Numbered from the stretch's first letter, positions 18,858-28,677 are shown. The stretch: DNA of 64,000 bases from an uncultured Planctomycetaceae bacterium (GCA_937862885.1 CALMEE010000142.1:27165-91164); one strand, 5' to 3'. The notes: a model not told the origin generated them from the letters alone. Translations and numbers: made by a program.

Positions 18858-20090
18858 TTAGTCATAAAAGTTGGTACCCGACCCCATATAGGTTCCCTTA
18901 TAACCGGTGCTATTTGGGCGACGATCAAGGGCACCACGAACAATTTGGCCTGGGTCGCGTGCCAAGCCATCCATCAAATAGCGAGCATCTTTAATAATCG
19001 GTTTCAGCTGGAACGAAATATCACGAACATTGGAAACGGTTGCCGAAATATCGTGGTACAGTTGCGGATCGTTCAGGAGTTTACCCAACGAACCATCGGA
19101 ACGGTTCAGTGACTCAGCAAATTCCTTAATTTGCTCGACGATTTCATTAGCCCCGTCAAAGGTCGTATTCAACTTTTCTACAAATTGCGGCCCTTGTTCA
19201 CCTAGTGCGTCAGTAAATGATTCGATGTTCCTCAAGTTCTTGTCTGCTCGGTCTGCCATTTGGCGAAAACTGTCCAACGTCTCTCGCGTCTCTTTAATGG
19301 TCGTCTCGAACTCGGCAAAAATGTTTGGAGCCGACTTAATCGAACCCAAGATGGCATCGCGGGCTTCTTCGTCCCCGACGATTGCGTTGACATTTCCCAT
19401 CACGGAATTGAAGTTATCGAGGGCAGTTTCGGCCTTCGCCGATAATTCCTGAATATTCTTGGCAATCTGCGCGACATCGACGTCGTCCACAGTGATGATA
19501 TCCCGCACGCGTTCCGTGATCACGGCCACATTGTCACCAGCGCGTTCGATCGCACGCCCCGCATCACGCACCGCTTCAATTGCTTCCGGTAACGTATCAA
19601 GGGTCTCCGAAACATTGGACAAATCAATCTCTGTTAGTTTCGTAATCAATTCGACGGGATTGATGTCCACCAGCACGCGGTTGAATCGTGGATCAGGATC
19701 AAAGGCGATCAACGTTCCATTTTGAATCTTTTCGCCCCTGACTTCATCAAGGCCCGGCAAAAAATCAATGACAGCATCCCCTAAAAATGAGGCGGTACCG
19801 ATCTTGCAAACGTCGGTGTCGTACAGGTCCTTTCCGCCATCGACCTTCAACGTAAGCCGAACACCTCGATCCTTGGACTCAATGTTGCTGACGTACCCGA
19901 TACGAATCCCGTGTTTGCGAACCGGAGTATTATTGGCGACCCCGGGGGCAGTCGGTGTGTCAACGTACAACGTGTACGGCTGTTTGAAGATCCAATCGAT
20001 GTCCCCGGAAAATAAGATCAGAATTCCGGTCACCAATAATCCGCAAATGACGACCGCGCCTACGCGAAACTGTATGATTCGATCATCCAT
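18858..20090 (-). CDS. mlaD: MlaD/MCE-domain substrate-binding protein of a lipid ABC transporter
   Basis: The protein (410 residues) has one N-terminal membrane anchor (VGAVVICGLLVTGILILF), then the MCE domain at about residues 40-115 with YTLYVDTPTAPGVANNTPV and the turn GIRIGYV...GVRLTLKVDGG. MCE proteins form hexameric rings in the periplasm that carry phospholipid between the membranes. The remaining 290 residues are long amphipathic helices, for example LDTLPEAIEAVRDAGRAIER, as in tube-forming MCE proteins; E. coli MlaD is only about 180 residues. It ends in polar GSGTNFYD. It follows mlaF by a 234-nt gap on the same strand, so it may have its own promoter or be the distal gene of the operon. 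Confidence 0.88.
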   Translation of the reverse strand: MDDRIIQFRVGAVVICGLLVTGILILFSGDIDWIFKQPYTLYVDTPTAPGVANNTPVRKHGIRIGYVSNIESKDRGVRLTLKVDGGKDLYDTDVCKIGTASFLGDAVIDFLPGLDEVRGEKIQNGTLIAFDPDPRFNRVLVDINPVELITKLTEIDLSNVSETLDTLPEAIEAVRDAGRAIERAGDNVAVITERVRDIITVDDVDVAQIAKNIQELSAKAETALDNFNSVMGNVNAIVGDEEARDAILGSIKSAPNIFAEFETTIKETRETLDSFRQMADRADKNLRNIESFTDALGEQGPQFVEKLNTTFDGANEIVEQIKEFAESLNRSDGSLGKLLNDPQLYHDISATVSNVRDISFQLKPIIKDARYLMDGLARDPGQIVRGALDRRPNSTGYKGTYMGSGTNFYD

Positions 20091-20324
20091 CGAGCCACCA
20101 CCATTCTTCCAACATTAACCGCACGTGCACATTCCTCTGGCCAGCCTTCGAACTGAAGCAACCGTCGGACGCTAAATCCACCGCCTCAATTAAGGCTCCT
20201 AAAAACAGAAACAGCCCACATATCTATTTTGCGAGAAAATCCTATCAACGCAAATGCATCTCATTGGATGCCCAAAACTCTCCGCTTGTCTGTTGATTTG
20301 GGCCACATTACCCTTAACCACGCG

Positions 20325-21152
20325 TCATATTGGAGTCGCTGCGGCTCGCATTTCCATTAGTCGTTCTCCGGCTTCTCCATTCACAAATTGACGTACTCGA
20401 CGGTCGCGACATTTTTCGAGTTCATCTGGTGAACCGTCAAAGATGATCTGCGGCTCATCTTCCTGTAATCTAGACATTGGATACAACATGATTACGCGAT
20501 CTGCAACCTTGCGGGCTGTGTTCATGTCGTGCGTCACAACGATACTCGTTACCGGGTTGCGGCGACGCGTGCGAATGATCAATTCGTTGATGACGTCGCT
20601 CATAATCGGGTCGAGACCTGTCGTGGGTTCGTCGTATAAAATCAATTCGGGGTTCATGATTAACGCTCGCGCTAAACCAACGCGTTTCCGCATGCCGCCC
20701 GAGAGTTCCGCTGGCTTTTTATAAACGACATGGTCGGGCAAGCCAACTTCAGCCAGACGCGCCAGGACCAACTCGCGAATGCGATGCGGATTATGATTGC
20801 CATGTTGCCGCAAGGGAAACGCAACGTTCTGTCCGATGGTCATGCTATCAAACAGTGCGGCGTTTTGAAAAACAAATCCAAACCGCAACCGCAACCGGCT
20901 CATGGCCTTTTCGGACAGCGTATTGATATCTTGATCATCAAACAACACGCGGCCACGGTTCGGCTTGATTAATCCAATCACTGTTTTCATGAGGACCGTT
21001 TTGCCGCAGCCGCTTTCGCCTAATAACACGAGCGTTTGTCCAGGGACAATTTTGATTCGGATATCGCGCAATACCGGTTGCTGACCGAAGGTGACGCATA
21101 CGTCTTCGATCTCGACAACAGGTTTCTGTTCTTCCAATAACGATTCAATCAT
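20325..21152 (-). CDS. mlaF: MlaF ATPase of the lipid ABC transporter
   Basis: An ABC ATPase of 275 residues. Walker A GESGCGKT lies at residues 45-52, the Q-loop in FVFQNAALFDSM, the signature LSGGMRKRVGLARAL, Walker B LILYDEPTTGLD and the switch His in IVVTHDM. The closest family is MlaF/MkL, which powers MlaE-linked phospholipid movement. I start at the ATG at 21152, which overlaps the mlaE stop as TGATG and so is translationally coupled. A start at 21206 would lie deep inside mlaE. Confidence 0.92.
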   Translation of the reverse strand: MIESLLEEQKPVVEIEDVCVTFGQQPVLRDIRIKIVPGQTLVLLGESGCGKTVLMKTVIGLIKPNRGRVLFDDQDINTLSEKAMSRLRLRFGFVFQNAALFDSMTIGQNVAFPLRQHGNHNPHRIRELVLARLAEVGLPDHVVYKKPAELSGGMRKRVGLARALIMNPELILYDEPTTGLDPIMSDVINELIIRTRRRNPVTSIVVTHDMNTARKVADRVIMLYPMSRLQEDEPQIIFDGSPDELEKCRDRRVRQFVNGEAGERLMEMRAAATPI

Positions 21153-22030
21153 CAAAACAGGGTGACCCCTTGTGGGAATAACAGGAAATAGACCTTGTCG
21201 AGCCAAATGCCCAAAAATAAATCAAGGACCAATATCATGACGAAAGAATAGACGAACGAAGTGGTTGCTGCTTTTCCCACTCCTTCAGCGCCAGGCGCAC
21301 AATGGAACCCTTGGTAACAGCTCACCATGGCTATTGCGGCACCAAAAAACAAACTCTTAAAAATTCCCGTAAAGATATCAAACCAACCCACGAAACTTGC
21401 GCTGTTTGACCAATAGTAGTGCCGATCAATATCGTAGACCAGCGTGCTGTAAAAATAACCTCCCGCGACCCCCATAAAATCCGCCATCACGGTCAACGTC
21501 GGGATCATCAACAAGCAAGCCAAAAATCTGGGCACAACTAGGTACTGGATTGGATTGGCACCCATTGCCGCCAATGCATCAATCTGTTCCGTAACCCGCA
21601 TGGTGCCCAACTCAGCGGCCATGGCGCTGCCTACACGACCGGCCAACATGGTTGCCGCCAATACCGGACCCAACTCGCGCACCAACGTCATGTTGATCAC
21701 TGCACCTAACCGCGTTTCCAAATTCAACTGGCTAAATTGAAAATAGCTTTGTACCGCCAAAACCATGCCGATAAACGTCCCAGTCAACGCGACAACGGGC
21801 AGGCTCAACACACCTACCTGATACAAATTGGGAAAAATCGTTTCGCGTTGGGGCAGTCTTGAAACCATCCAACTGATCATTCGCCAGCAAAATATCGAAA
21901 AATCGCCCAACGCAATGACTGACTCGATGACGATTCTTCCCCAGTCGGCGACCCATTCATAAAGGGCACGCCCGAAACCCGGCTTTTGGCCTCCGTTCGC
22001 TGGCGAGTTGACTGATATTTCGGTAGACAT
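21152..22030 (-). CDS. mlaE: MlaE permease of the lipid ABC transporter
   Basis: A 292-residue inner-membrane permease. Its core carries the MlaE family pattern LPVVALTGTFIGMVLAVQSY, then LGAVINMTLVRELGPVLAATM, AGRVGSAMAAELGTMRVTEQ and IDALAAMGANPIQYLVVPRF. There are five or six membrane helices, with an N-terminal amphipathic region. MlaE, MlaF and MlaD together form the complex that moves phospholipids across the envelope. It is the first gene of the minus-strand operon. No mlaA or mlaC homologue is in the window. Confidence 0.93.
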   Translation of the reverse strand: MSTEISVNSPANGGQKPGFGRALYEWVADWGRIVIESVIALGDFSIFCWRMISWMVSRLPQRETIFPNLYQVGVLSLPVVALTGTFIGMVLAVQSYFQFSQLNLETRLGAVINMTLVRELGPVLAATMLAGRVGSAMAAELGTMRVTEQIDALAAMGANPIQYLVVPRFLACLLMIPTLTVMADFMGVAGGYFYSTLVYDIDRHYYWSNSASFVGWFDIFTGIFKSLFFGAAIAMVSCYQGFHCAPGAEGVGKAATTSFVYSFVMILVLDLFLGIWLDKVYFLLFPQGVTLF

Positions 22031-22066
22031 GGTCTATTGGGTGGATTACAAACTTTTGGATTCCGA

Positions 22067-22366
22067 CTACGAACAGCGATCGGGGATTCTCAGTTGGAAA
22101 CCAAATCGATAATCTTTAGGCATAGTTGTCTTGGCTTTTGGCGACACTTGACCTGGGTCAGTACCGAAGATGACGACCAGTTCAATTTGTCCGCTGGCAA
22201 ATCGTAAGTGTGCGACATCGAGATTAAATGTTGGTTCTAGCGAATCTGTTAAAGTTACGTTAGTTTTTGGGCAATCATCAAATTCGTTGGTGAATATAAA
22301 GTCAGGAGCCAAAACGCAAGTCACCGTCCTTGGAAAATAAACTAAATTCAGAATTGCAGTTTCCAA
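22067..22366 (-). CDS. Possible small protein of unknown function
   Basis: An open frame of 99 codons upstream of mlaE on the same strand, starting at a TTG without a ribosome site. A part reads as a plausible beta-rich domain (AHLRFASGQIELVVIFGTD then KDYRFGFQLRIPDRCS). I know no relative. A stop lies just upstream of the TTG, so it could be a decayed remnant or chance. Confidence 0.25.
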   Translation of the reverse strand: METAILNLVYFPRTVTCVLAPDFIFTNEFDDCPKTNVTLTDSLEPTFNLDVAHLRFASGQIELVVIFGTDPGQVSPKAKTTMPKDYRFGFQLRIPDRCS

Positions 22367-22593
22367 AGTGTTTTAGACGAAGCCTGTTCGTAACACCTTG
22401 AAATAGCTAGCAATAATCGCAATGCCTTAATCGGACTTATTCATTGCATCGGCAAAATGTAACGATTAGGTTGAGTTTTCCGAGTCGTGTTCGTCAATTT
22501 GACCATGTGCTCACCTGGGCCGCTAGCGGAATAACGTGTTCCTTCGCGGCAGTGTGATGTCTGTTAATTTCAATTGGCATAAAGGAGAAAATA

Positions 22594-23040
22594 TTGAGTT
22601 ACAATCAAAATCAAAATCCATACAGCTTTGGTGCGAGCGAGCCACCGACAGGCGCGTTGCCCGAACACTTGCAGCCTCGTCGGAAATCGAGCGCCACAAG
22701 AATCGTCATCATCATTTTGGGGATCTTGTTTTTCCTGGGGCTAGGCTGTTGCGCATGCGGATTCGGGTTCTGGATGTTCAGCATTTCGGCATTGGAGACA
22801 GCCGTCAAGACGCAGTTTCAAGATGACCCGCGAGTCGTAAATGAGTTGGGAAGTCTGGACACTGTGAAGTTCGACTTTTGGAAATCAGTCGAAGAACAAC
22901 AAAATCGAGGCAGGCAATTTTTTTACTTCACCGTAACTGGATCACGCGAAACTGGCGCGATCATCGTGAGCGATCAAGTTAGCAACCGTTTCAATACTGC
23001 GTATTTGATCACGCCGGATGGTTCAGAAATTGAATTGTAA
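22594..23040 (+). CDS. Coa1-like membrane protein
   Basis: A TTG start at 22594 is preceded by AAAGGAG with a 7-nt spacer, which decides the start. The product has 148 residues: a polar Asn/Gln-rich N-terminus, one strong membrane helix at about residues 36-63 (IVIIILGILFFLGLGCC), then a soluble domain. The domain, with VNELGSLDTVKFDFW and FFYFTVTGSRETGAIIVSD, resembles the Coa1/Tim21-type fold seen in bacterial cytochrome oxidase assembly-like proteins: one hydrophobic anchor, an L-G turn and a beta strand ending VxGSxxxG. No cytochrome oxidase genes are adjacent, so its role is open. Confidence 0.6.
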   Translation: MSYNQNQNPYSFGASEPPTGALPEHLQPRRKSSATRIVIIILGILFFLGLGCCACGFGFWMFSISALETAVKTQFQDDPRVVNELGSLDTVKFDFWKSVEEQQNRGRQFFYFTVTGSRETGAIIVSDQVSNRFNTAYLITPDGSEIEL

Positions 23041-23561
23041 GACTTGCCTTCCTTCCGCTTAGAACGGCAATTTCGCCTCTACGCTGTCCTAAACACACGC
23101 CACTTAATCGATCCGTAAGGCCAGGCCTTTGCAAGCGGGGACTACCGACAACGTCCGCGTGAGCGCGGCGACGTGATCCAGTCGTTTCCCTAAGGCAAAC
23201 ACATTTTGATTCGCTGTTTGGCGGAACTCCGGGTTGCGCCTCATCCTGGTGAAGGTCGATAGCATTCGGATTTGGCTGGTAACACCAGAGCAGAGCTGTT
23301 AAAATAAGGAAGTGCAGTTATTCGCGGGCCAACGTTTTCGAATGTTGTGATGCTACGTTTGCTGGCAGTTCAAGTTCATATCTTTTCATTCGATTTTAAA
23401 TCGAACGAGCGCTTAAGCCTGGTTATCGTATCTGCGGGTCGCTCTGGAACGGCCCCGTCTAGTCCCAACATTATGAACTCAGGCTTGGTTGTCTATTTCT
23501 GCGTTCAAGACCATTTCAATAACACTACTTCCGCGATTCAATTTAATAAATTCGTACATCT
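23041..23561. other. Intergenic region upstream of lepA
   Basis: About 520 nt. A plus-strand frame at 23347-23565 lacks a ribosome site and motif. Nothing else was seen; the lepA promoter presumably lies here. Confidence 0.35.
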
Positions 23562-25370
23562 ATGACCGAGATCGAACCAGAGAATATTCGCAACTTTTGC
23601 ATTATCGCCCATATCGATCACGGAAAAAGTACACTGGCGGACCGCTTGCTTGAGTTTACGGGAACGATCACAAAGCGGGAAATGCAAGATCAGGTGCTGG
23701 ATGATATGGAGTTAGAACGCGCCCGCGGCATTACCATCAAGGCTCGTGCAGTCTGCATGAACACGACGTGGAACGGTCGGCCTTATGAAATGAACTTGAT
23801 CGATACGCCGGGACATGTCGATTTTCATTACGAGGTCTCTCGATCGCTGGCTTGTTGCGAAGGAGCATTGCTACTGGTGGATGCCTTTCAAGGTGTCGAA
23901 GCGCAGACCGTAGCCAATGCCTATGCCGCCATCGATCAGGACTTGGTTATAATCCCCGTCATCAACAAGATCGATTTGAAGCATCAACGCGCCGATGAAG
24001 TTGCCCGCGAGATGGAGCAAGTGTTGGGCATCAACCAGGATGAAATCGTTCGATGCAGCGCGAAAGCCGGCATCGGCATTAAAGAATTGATCGATGCAAT
24101 CGTGGATCGCGTACCACCGCCAGCCACCAATCGTGGCGGAGATTTACAGGCCATGATTTTCGATTCGCATTATGACGACTACCGTGGCGCCGTCACCTAC
24201 ATCCGGATGATGAATGGTCGGATCGAAAAAGGTCAGAAGATTCAATTTAAAGCGAAACGCACGATTTATGAAGTGCAGGAACTTGGTCATTTCAAACCGA
24301 AGCAAACTCCGCGACAAAAACTATTGGGTGGACAAGTCGGTTATTTGATCTGCAATATCAAGTCCCTGGAGGACGTGCAGATCGGCGATACAGTTGTCAG
24401 ACCCAATTCAGACACTCCTGCCTTGCCGGGTTATATTGAGCCTAAACGCATGGTTTATTGCGGCTTATATCCATCGGACGGCCAAGACTTCAGTGAACTG
24501 CGTGAAGCGTTAACCAAGTTGCGACTCAACGATCCGAGTTTTGAATTTCAACCGGAATCCAGTGACGCACTGGGGTTTGGTTTTCGCTGTGGCTTTCTGG
24601 GCTTGCTGCATATGGAGATCATTCAGCAACGCTTGGAACAGGAAGCTGATATTGACTTGGTACAGACGGCGCCGAATGTTACGTACGAAATCGTGACTCG
24701 ATCCGGCGAAGTGCTTCCGATTCATCGACCGCAAGAGGTTCCCAATGCTGGCGATATCGCGGAATTTCGGCAGCCGATGGTCCGCGTCAGCTTGATCCAG
24801 CCGGAAGAATATCTCGGTGCCGTAATGAAACTCTGTCAAGAGCGCCGCGGAATTCAACTCAATACCGAATACCTTTCGCCTACACGGATCATGTTGACGT
24901 ACCGAATGCCTTTGGCCGAAGTCATTTACGATTTGCATGATAAATTAAAAAGCGCAACACGCGGTTACGGTACCATGGACTATGAGCTGATCGGGTATGA
25001 ACCGGCGGACTTAGTACGTATCGATATTTTGGTGAATGGCAACCGGGTTGATGCATTGAGCATTATCTGCAACCGCGGAGATGCCGATCGCCGCGGTCGG
25101 GCCGTGGTTAAAAAACTAAAGGAAGAAATTGATCGACACATGTTTGACATTGCCGTGCAAGCGGCAATCGGCAGCCGCGTTATCGCGCGTGAGACGGTCA
25201 AGGCGTATCGCAAGAACGTGACCGCAAAGTGTTATGGTGGCGACATCAGCCGCAAACGCAAGCTTTGGCAAAAGCAAAAAGAAGGCAAAAAGCGCATGAA
25301 GTCGATTGGTTCGGTGGACATCCCTCAAAAGGCGTTCATGGCCGTGCTCGACCGTGGTGAAGAACGGTAG
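23562..25370 (+). CDS. lepA: Elongation factor 4 (LepA), ribosomal back-translocase GTPase
   Basis: LepA is a 602-residue translational GTPase that acts on ribosomes under stress and in biogenesis. G1 is HIDHGKSTLADRLLE, G2 includes RGITIKA, G3 DTPGHVDF, G4 NKID and G5 SAKAG. The family-specific C-terminal domain has RKRKLWQKQKEGKKRMK and ends VDIPQKAFMAVLD. The length and every domain match. The ATG at 23562 gives the usual N-terminus NIRNFCIIAHIDHGKST. It is a single-gene unit here. Confidence 0.98.
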   Translation: MTEIEPENIRNFCIIAHIDHGKSTLADRLLEFTGTITKREMQDQVLDDMELERARGITIKARAVCMNTTWNGRPYEMNLIDTPGHVDFHYEVSRSLACCEGALLLVDAFQGVEAQTVANAYAAIDQDLVIIPVINKIDLKHQRADEVAREMEQVLGINQDEIVRCSAKAGIGIKELIDAIVDRVPPPATNRGGDLQAMIFDSHYDDYRGAVTYIRMMNGRIEKGQKIQFKAKRTIYEVQELGHFKPKQTPRQKLLGGQVGYLICNIKSLEDVQIGDTVVRPNSDTPALPGYIEPKRMVYCGLYPSDGQDFSELREALTKLRLNDPSFEFQPESSDALGFGFRCGFLGLLHMEIIQQRLEQEADIDLVQTAPNVTYEIVTRSGEVLPIHRPQEVPNAGDIAEFRQPMVRVSLIQPEEYLGAVMKLCQERRGIQLNTEYLSPTRIMLTYRMPLAEVIYDLHDKLKSATRGYGTMDYELIGYEPADLVRIDILVNGNRVDALSIICNRGDADRRGRAVVKKLKEEIDRHMFDIAVQAAIGSRVIARETVKAYRKNVTAKCYGGDISRKRKLWQKQKEGKKRMKSIGSVDIPQKAFMAVLDRGEER

Positions 25371-25587
25371 AAGTCGGCGATTACGCAAGAGAAATCTCTC
25401 CTGCTTATTCTGGCGCAACGGCGTACGTCACGCTTGCTCTCCCGGGAAAATTAGATTCGACCCAGCATTTTCCAGCTCACCCTCTGTTGCAAAGTTGTCG
25501 CAATCTAAAACTCAATCGTTGGCGATTCTCACTACTGGCGATACAATTAGCAACATTGATTAATTAAGCAAGTTAGGTGGATCATTT

Positions 25588-26808
25588 ATGAGCAACAACT
25601 CCTGCAGTTCCGTTTTCGGTATCTATCTGCTTTTCGCAACAACTTGTTTGGGCTGCAATCAGTATGAGGCGAATCAAATTGCCATCCAATCTGCATCGCC
25701 ACAAGATTCCCCGCAAGAACTTTCGGACGAAGTCAAGGCGTTGTTGGACCAACTGAAATCCAGGGCCGTAGTGGACCGTGTTACGGCTGCCTTAAAATTA
25801 ACAGAACATTCCTCCGAGTTGGCAACATTCATATTACCGCTGGGAGAACACCTAACAGATCACTCCAGCGAAGTGAAACAAGCTGTTACCTTTGCTTTCC
25901 AGGAGTTCGGTGACGCGGCTATTGAGCATATCCGCCGCTTAATTGCTTCGACAGACAAAGAGTCGTTCTTTCTCGGTTGCGAAATGATTCGTGCGTTGGG
26001 CCCCATTGCCGAACCATTGTTGCCTGCTGTGGCTGAGTACCTGAGTTCATCCGATGCCAATCGACGCAAAGGAGCAATCTATGCACTGATGCCCATGAAA
26101 GAATTGGCGGCGCCTTATGTCGATAAAATAGGACCTTTGTTGAAGGACCAGCCAGATTTCAATACGACGTTATTTGCGTGTCGCACGATCATCGGCATCG
26201 GGACAAAGGCAAACTCGTTAGCCGGTGCTCTGCGTACGTTGGCGGAAAATGGCAATGTCTCGGAGCGGTCTTATGCCTATTGGGCCTTAGGAGCTATTGG
26301 TCCAGTCGAGGATTTTGACAGTGCAGAGTTTTTGATTCCAAAGTTGGACGAGTATTTGCAAGTGGAACGGCAACGGGCACTTCGGGGCATAGCCTTATTG
26401 GGACCACATGCGACAGCGGCTGTCGAAAAAGTGCGTTCGTTAATGGATAATGAAGTCAAGAATGTGGAACCTGAGGCTGCCTTCGCATTGTGGAAGATTA
26501 CTGGCGAGGTACAGCCGAGCCTCGACAGGCTGATTGAACTTTACGAGCATCCAATTCATCAGTTGCCGGCGCTGTCCTATATCGAAGAGATGGGAGAAGC
26601 TGCAAGGCCAGCGGAAGCGTTTTTGTTAGGGCTGTTGGAAGTCCCCGATGAGTCCATTCGCGAGCACGCGATCAATTGCTTAGTCAGTTTGGGGACCGTG
26701 TCGAACCAAGCGATCGAAGCCATGCAGACAATGACCATGGCTGATCCAGACCTGCTCTTGAGGTTTTCCGCCAAAAGGGCATTGAGGAAGTTGGGGCACC
26801 ATGAATAA
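25588..26808 (+). CDS. HEAT-repeat lipoprotein
   Basis: A protein of 406 residues. The N-terminus is a lipoprotein signal (GIYLLFATTCLGC), so it is probably anchored by Cys in the periplasm. The rest is a series of paired helices with HEAT/PBS-lyase character, for example VDRVTAALKLTEHSSELATF, then DHSSEVKQAVTFAFQEFGD and SDANRRKGAIYALMPM. These make a curved protein-binding scaffold. AGGTGG lies before the ATG. The end overlaps the next gene by 8 nt, so the two are translationally coupled and may act together. Confidence 0.8.
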   Translation: MSNNSCSSVFGIYLLFATTCLGCNQYEANQIAIQSASPQDSPQELSDEVKALLDQLKSRAVVDRVTAALKLTEHSSELATFILPLGEHLTDHSSEVKQAVTFAFQEFGDAAIEHIRRLIASTDKESFFLGCEMIRALGPIAEPLLPAVAEYLSSSDANRRKGAIYALMPMKELAAPYVDKIGPLLKDQPDFNTTLFACRTIIGIGTKANSLAGALRTLAENGNVSERSYAYWALGAIGPVEDFDSAEFLIPKLDEYLQVERQRALRGIALLGPHATAAVEKVRSLMDNEVKNVEPEAAFALWKITGEVQPSLDRLIELYEHPIHQLPALSYIEEMGEAARPAEAFLLGLLEVPDESIREHAINCLVSLGTVSNQAIEAMQTMTMADPDLLLRFSAKRALRKLGHHE

Positions 26809-28624
26809 TCGACTCAGCTTAGCAGTTTTTTTCTTCGCGGGTTCTATGTGGACAGGCGGAGCGCTTTGCTGCCCGAGTTCCAACGCGGCGTATCGAGACA
26901 ATGTGATGTCTGCCAATCTGCAGGATCGCGGTGCAGTCAACGCCAATCCACAGGGCTCCAACAAAATCGAGTTCTCTCTGAAAGATTATCGTGGACAATT
27001 GTATCGCTCCTCGGATTTCGAAACATCGGTAATCGTTGTCGTTTTCATGGGTACCGAGTGCCCGATTGCAAAATTGTACGCCAGCAAATTGCAGAAAATG
27101 CAAGACGACTTCGCGGGCCAAGTACAGTTCTTTTTGATTAGCTCGAATCAACAAGATTCGTTGGTTAAGCTTGGTCATTTCGTACGAAGCCACCAACTCT
27201 CCATTCCTTTTTTGAAAGATCCCGGCAACTTGGTTGCTGACAAGTTTGGAGCGCAGAGGACCCCAGAAGCATTCGTATTGGATTCACGCCGAGAGATCGT
27301 GTATCAGGGCAGAATCGACGACCAATACAGTTATGGCGTACAGCGCGCTCAAGCCGATTACCATTACCTCTTCGATGCAGTCAACGCAGTGCTCAGTCAC
27401 ACGGAGATTAAAATCAAATCGACAGAAGTACATGGTTGCATTATTGGACGGATTCTTCCAGCGAAAACTGGCGGAGCGGTAACGTTCGCCAATCAGATCA
27501 GTCGTTTGTTGAATCAACATTGCGTAACATGTCACCGCGAAGGCGAGATCGGGCCGTTTTGCCTGACCGACTATGCAGAAGTTGCTGGTTGGGCCGGAAT
27601 GATCGCTGAGGTGGTTTCCAGCAATCGCATGCCACCCTGGCACGCCAATCCCGATCATGGTGAGTTTGCCAATGATGCGCGGTTAAGCGATGAAGAGAAG
27701 GCCATGATCATCGAATGGGTCGAGGCAGGGGCACCCTTGGGCGATGTCGAACAATTGCCGACGATTCCTGAGTTCAGCGAAGGTTGGCGGATTGGTGAAC
27801 CTGACTTAGTGGTTCGCATGAGTGAACGTCCGTTTGAAGTTCCGGCGACCGGAAGTGTTCCTTATCAGTACTTCGAAGTTGACCCTGGGTTTACCGAAGA
27901 TAAATGGGTGAGAGCGGCTGAATGTCGGCCAGGCGCGCGAGAGGTTGTGCATCACATTATCGTGGGTATTCGAGGCGAAGGGGAGTTTGGACGCCGCCGC
28001 CGCGGAGTCCACGACGATTTGGATTCTGAATGGCTTTCAGCCACCGCGCCGGGCGCACCACCGTTACAATTGGCTGATGGTTATGCCAAGCTTGTACCGG
28101 CTGGCTCGAGGCTGATATTTCAAATGCACTATACACCGAATGGCACCCGACAAAGTGACTTGAGTGAAATTGGCCTGATATTTGCGGATCCGCAAAGTGT
28201 AAAAAAGCGGGTGCTGACTCAACAACTGCACAATGCGCGATTCGAGATCCCTGCTGGCGATCCCCACTACGAGGTTCAAGCGTCCACAAGAATCGAGCGG
28301 GATGCAGAGTTATTGGCCCTCTTCCCGCATATGCATTTCCGAGGCAAAGCATTTAAGTATTTATTGCAACTGCCCGGAGTCGAGTCAGAAATTCTTTTGG
28401 ATGTGCCCCGTTACGATTTTAATTGGCAGAATTCTTACGTGCTTAAACAGCATCGGTTTCTACGCGCTGGCAGCGAGATCAAGGGGATTGCCATATTTGA
28501 TAACTCATCCGGAAATTTAGCGAATCCGGATCCGAGCAAGCCCGTGCGTTGGGGTGACCAGACATGGGAAGAAATGATGATTGGCTACTTTGATCTGGCC
28601 ATCGATATCGCTGAATCTAAATAG
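26801..28624 (+). CDS. Redoxin / cytochrome c / PHM-like copper monooxygenase fusion
   Basis: A 607-residue secreted protein with three modules. The N-terminus is a signal-like hydrophobic stretch. Residues 60-200 form a thioredoxin-fold peroxiredoxin-like (AhpC/TSA) domain with a single Cys in GTECPIAKLYASKLQ. Residues 225-320 contain a heme-binding CVTCH near residue 240 and look like a short cytochrome c module. From about 335 the sequence resembles the peptidylglycine monooxygenase (PHM) fold: EVVHHIIVGI near 384, LIFQMHYTPNG, and FPHMHFRGKAF near 507, which match the PHM copper-binding His sites. This could bind copper and oxidise a substrate with electrons from the heme, but activity is inference. 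Related fusions are common in planctomycetes. It starts inside the end of the HEAT lipoprotein gene. Confidence 0.75.
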   Translation: MNNRLSLAVFFFAGSMWTGGALCCPSSNAAYRDNVMSANLQDRGAVNANPQGSNKIEFSLKDYRGQLYRSSDFETSVIVVVFMGTECPIAKLYASKLQKMQDDFAGQVQFFLISSNQQDSLVKLGHFVRSHQLSIPFLKDPGNLVADKFGAQRTPEAFVLDSRREIVYQGRIDDQYSYGVQRAQADYHYLFDAVNAVLSHTEIKIKSTEVHGCIIGRILPAKTGGAVTFANQISRLLNQHCVTCHREGEIGPFCLTDYAEVAGWAGMIAEVVSSNRMPPWHANPDHGEFANDARLSDEEKAMIIEWVEAGAPLGDVEQLPTIPEFSEGWRIGEPDLVVRMSERPFEVPATGSVPYQYFEVDPGFTEDKWVRAAECRPGAREVVHHIIVGIRGEGEFGRRRRGVHDDLDSEWLSATAPGAPPLQLADGYAKLVPAGSRLIFQMHYTPNGTRQSDLSEIGLIFADPQSVKKRVLTQQLHNARFEIPAGDPHYEVQASTRIERDAELLALFPHMHFRGKAFKYLLQLPGVESEILLDVPRYDFNWQNSYVLKQHRFLRAGSEIKGIAIFDNSSGNLANPDPSKPVRWGDQTWEEMMIGYFDLAIDIAESK

Positions 28625-28646
28625 CCCGTGAATCAGCGTTCGGCAT

Positions 28647-28677
28647 CAAGCTCTTGGTTGGAGCTTGCTTCTTATTT
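28647..28677. terminator. Hairpin between convergent genes
   Basis: CAAGCTC pairs with GAGCTTG across a 7-nt loop, followed by a T-rich CTTCTTATTT on the plus strand. It lies between the 3' ends of the redoxin-PHM gene and the DUF1570 gene and may serve the first. Confidence 0.5.
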
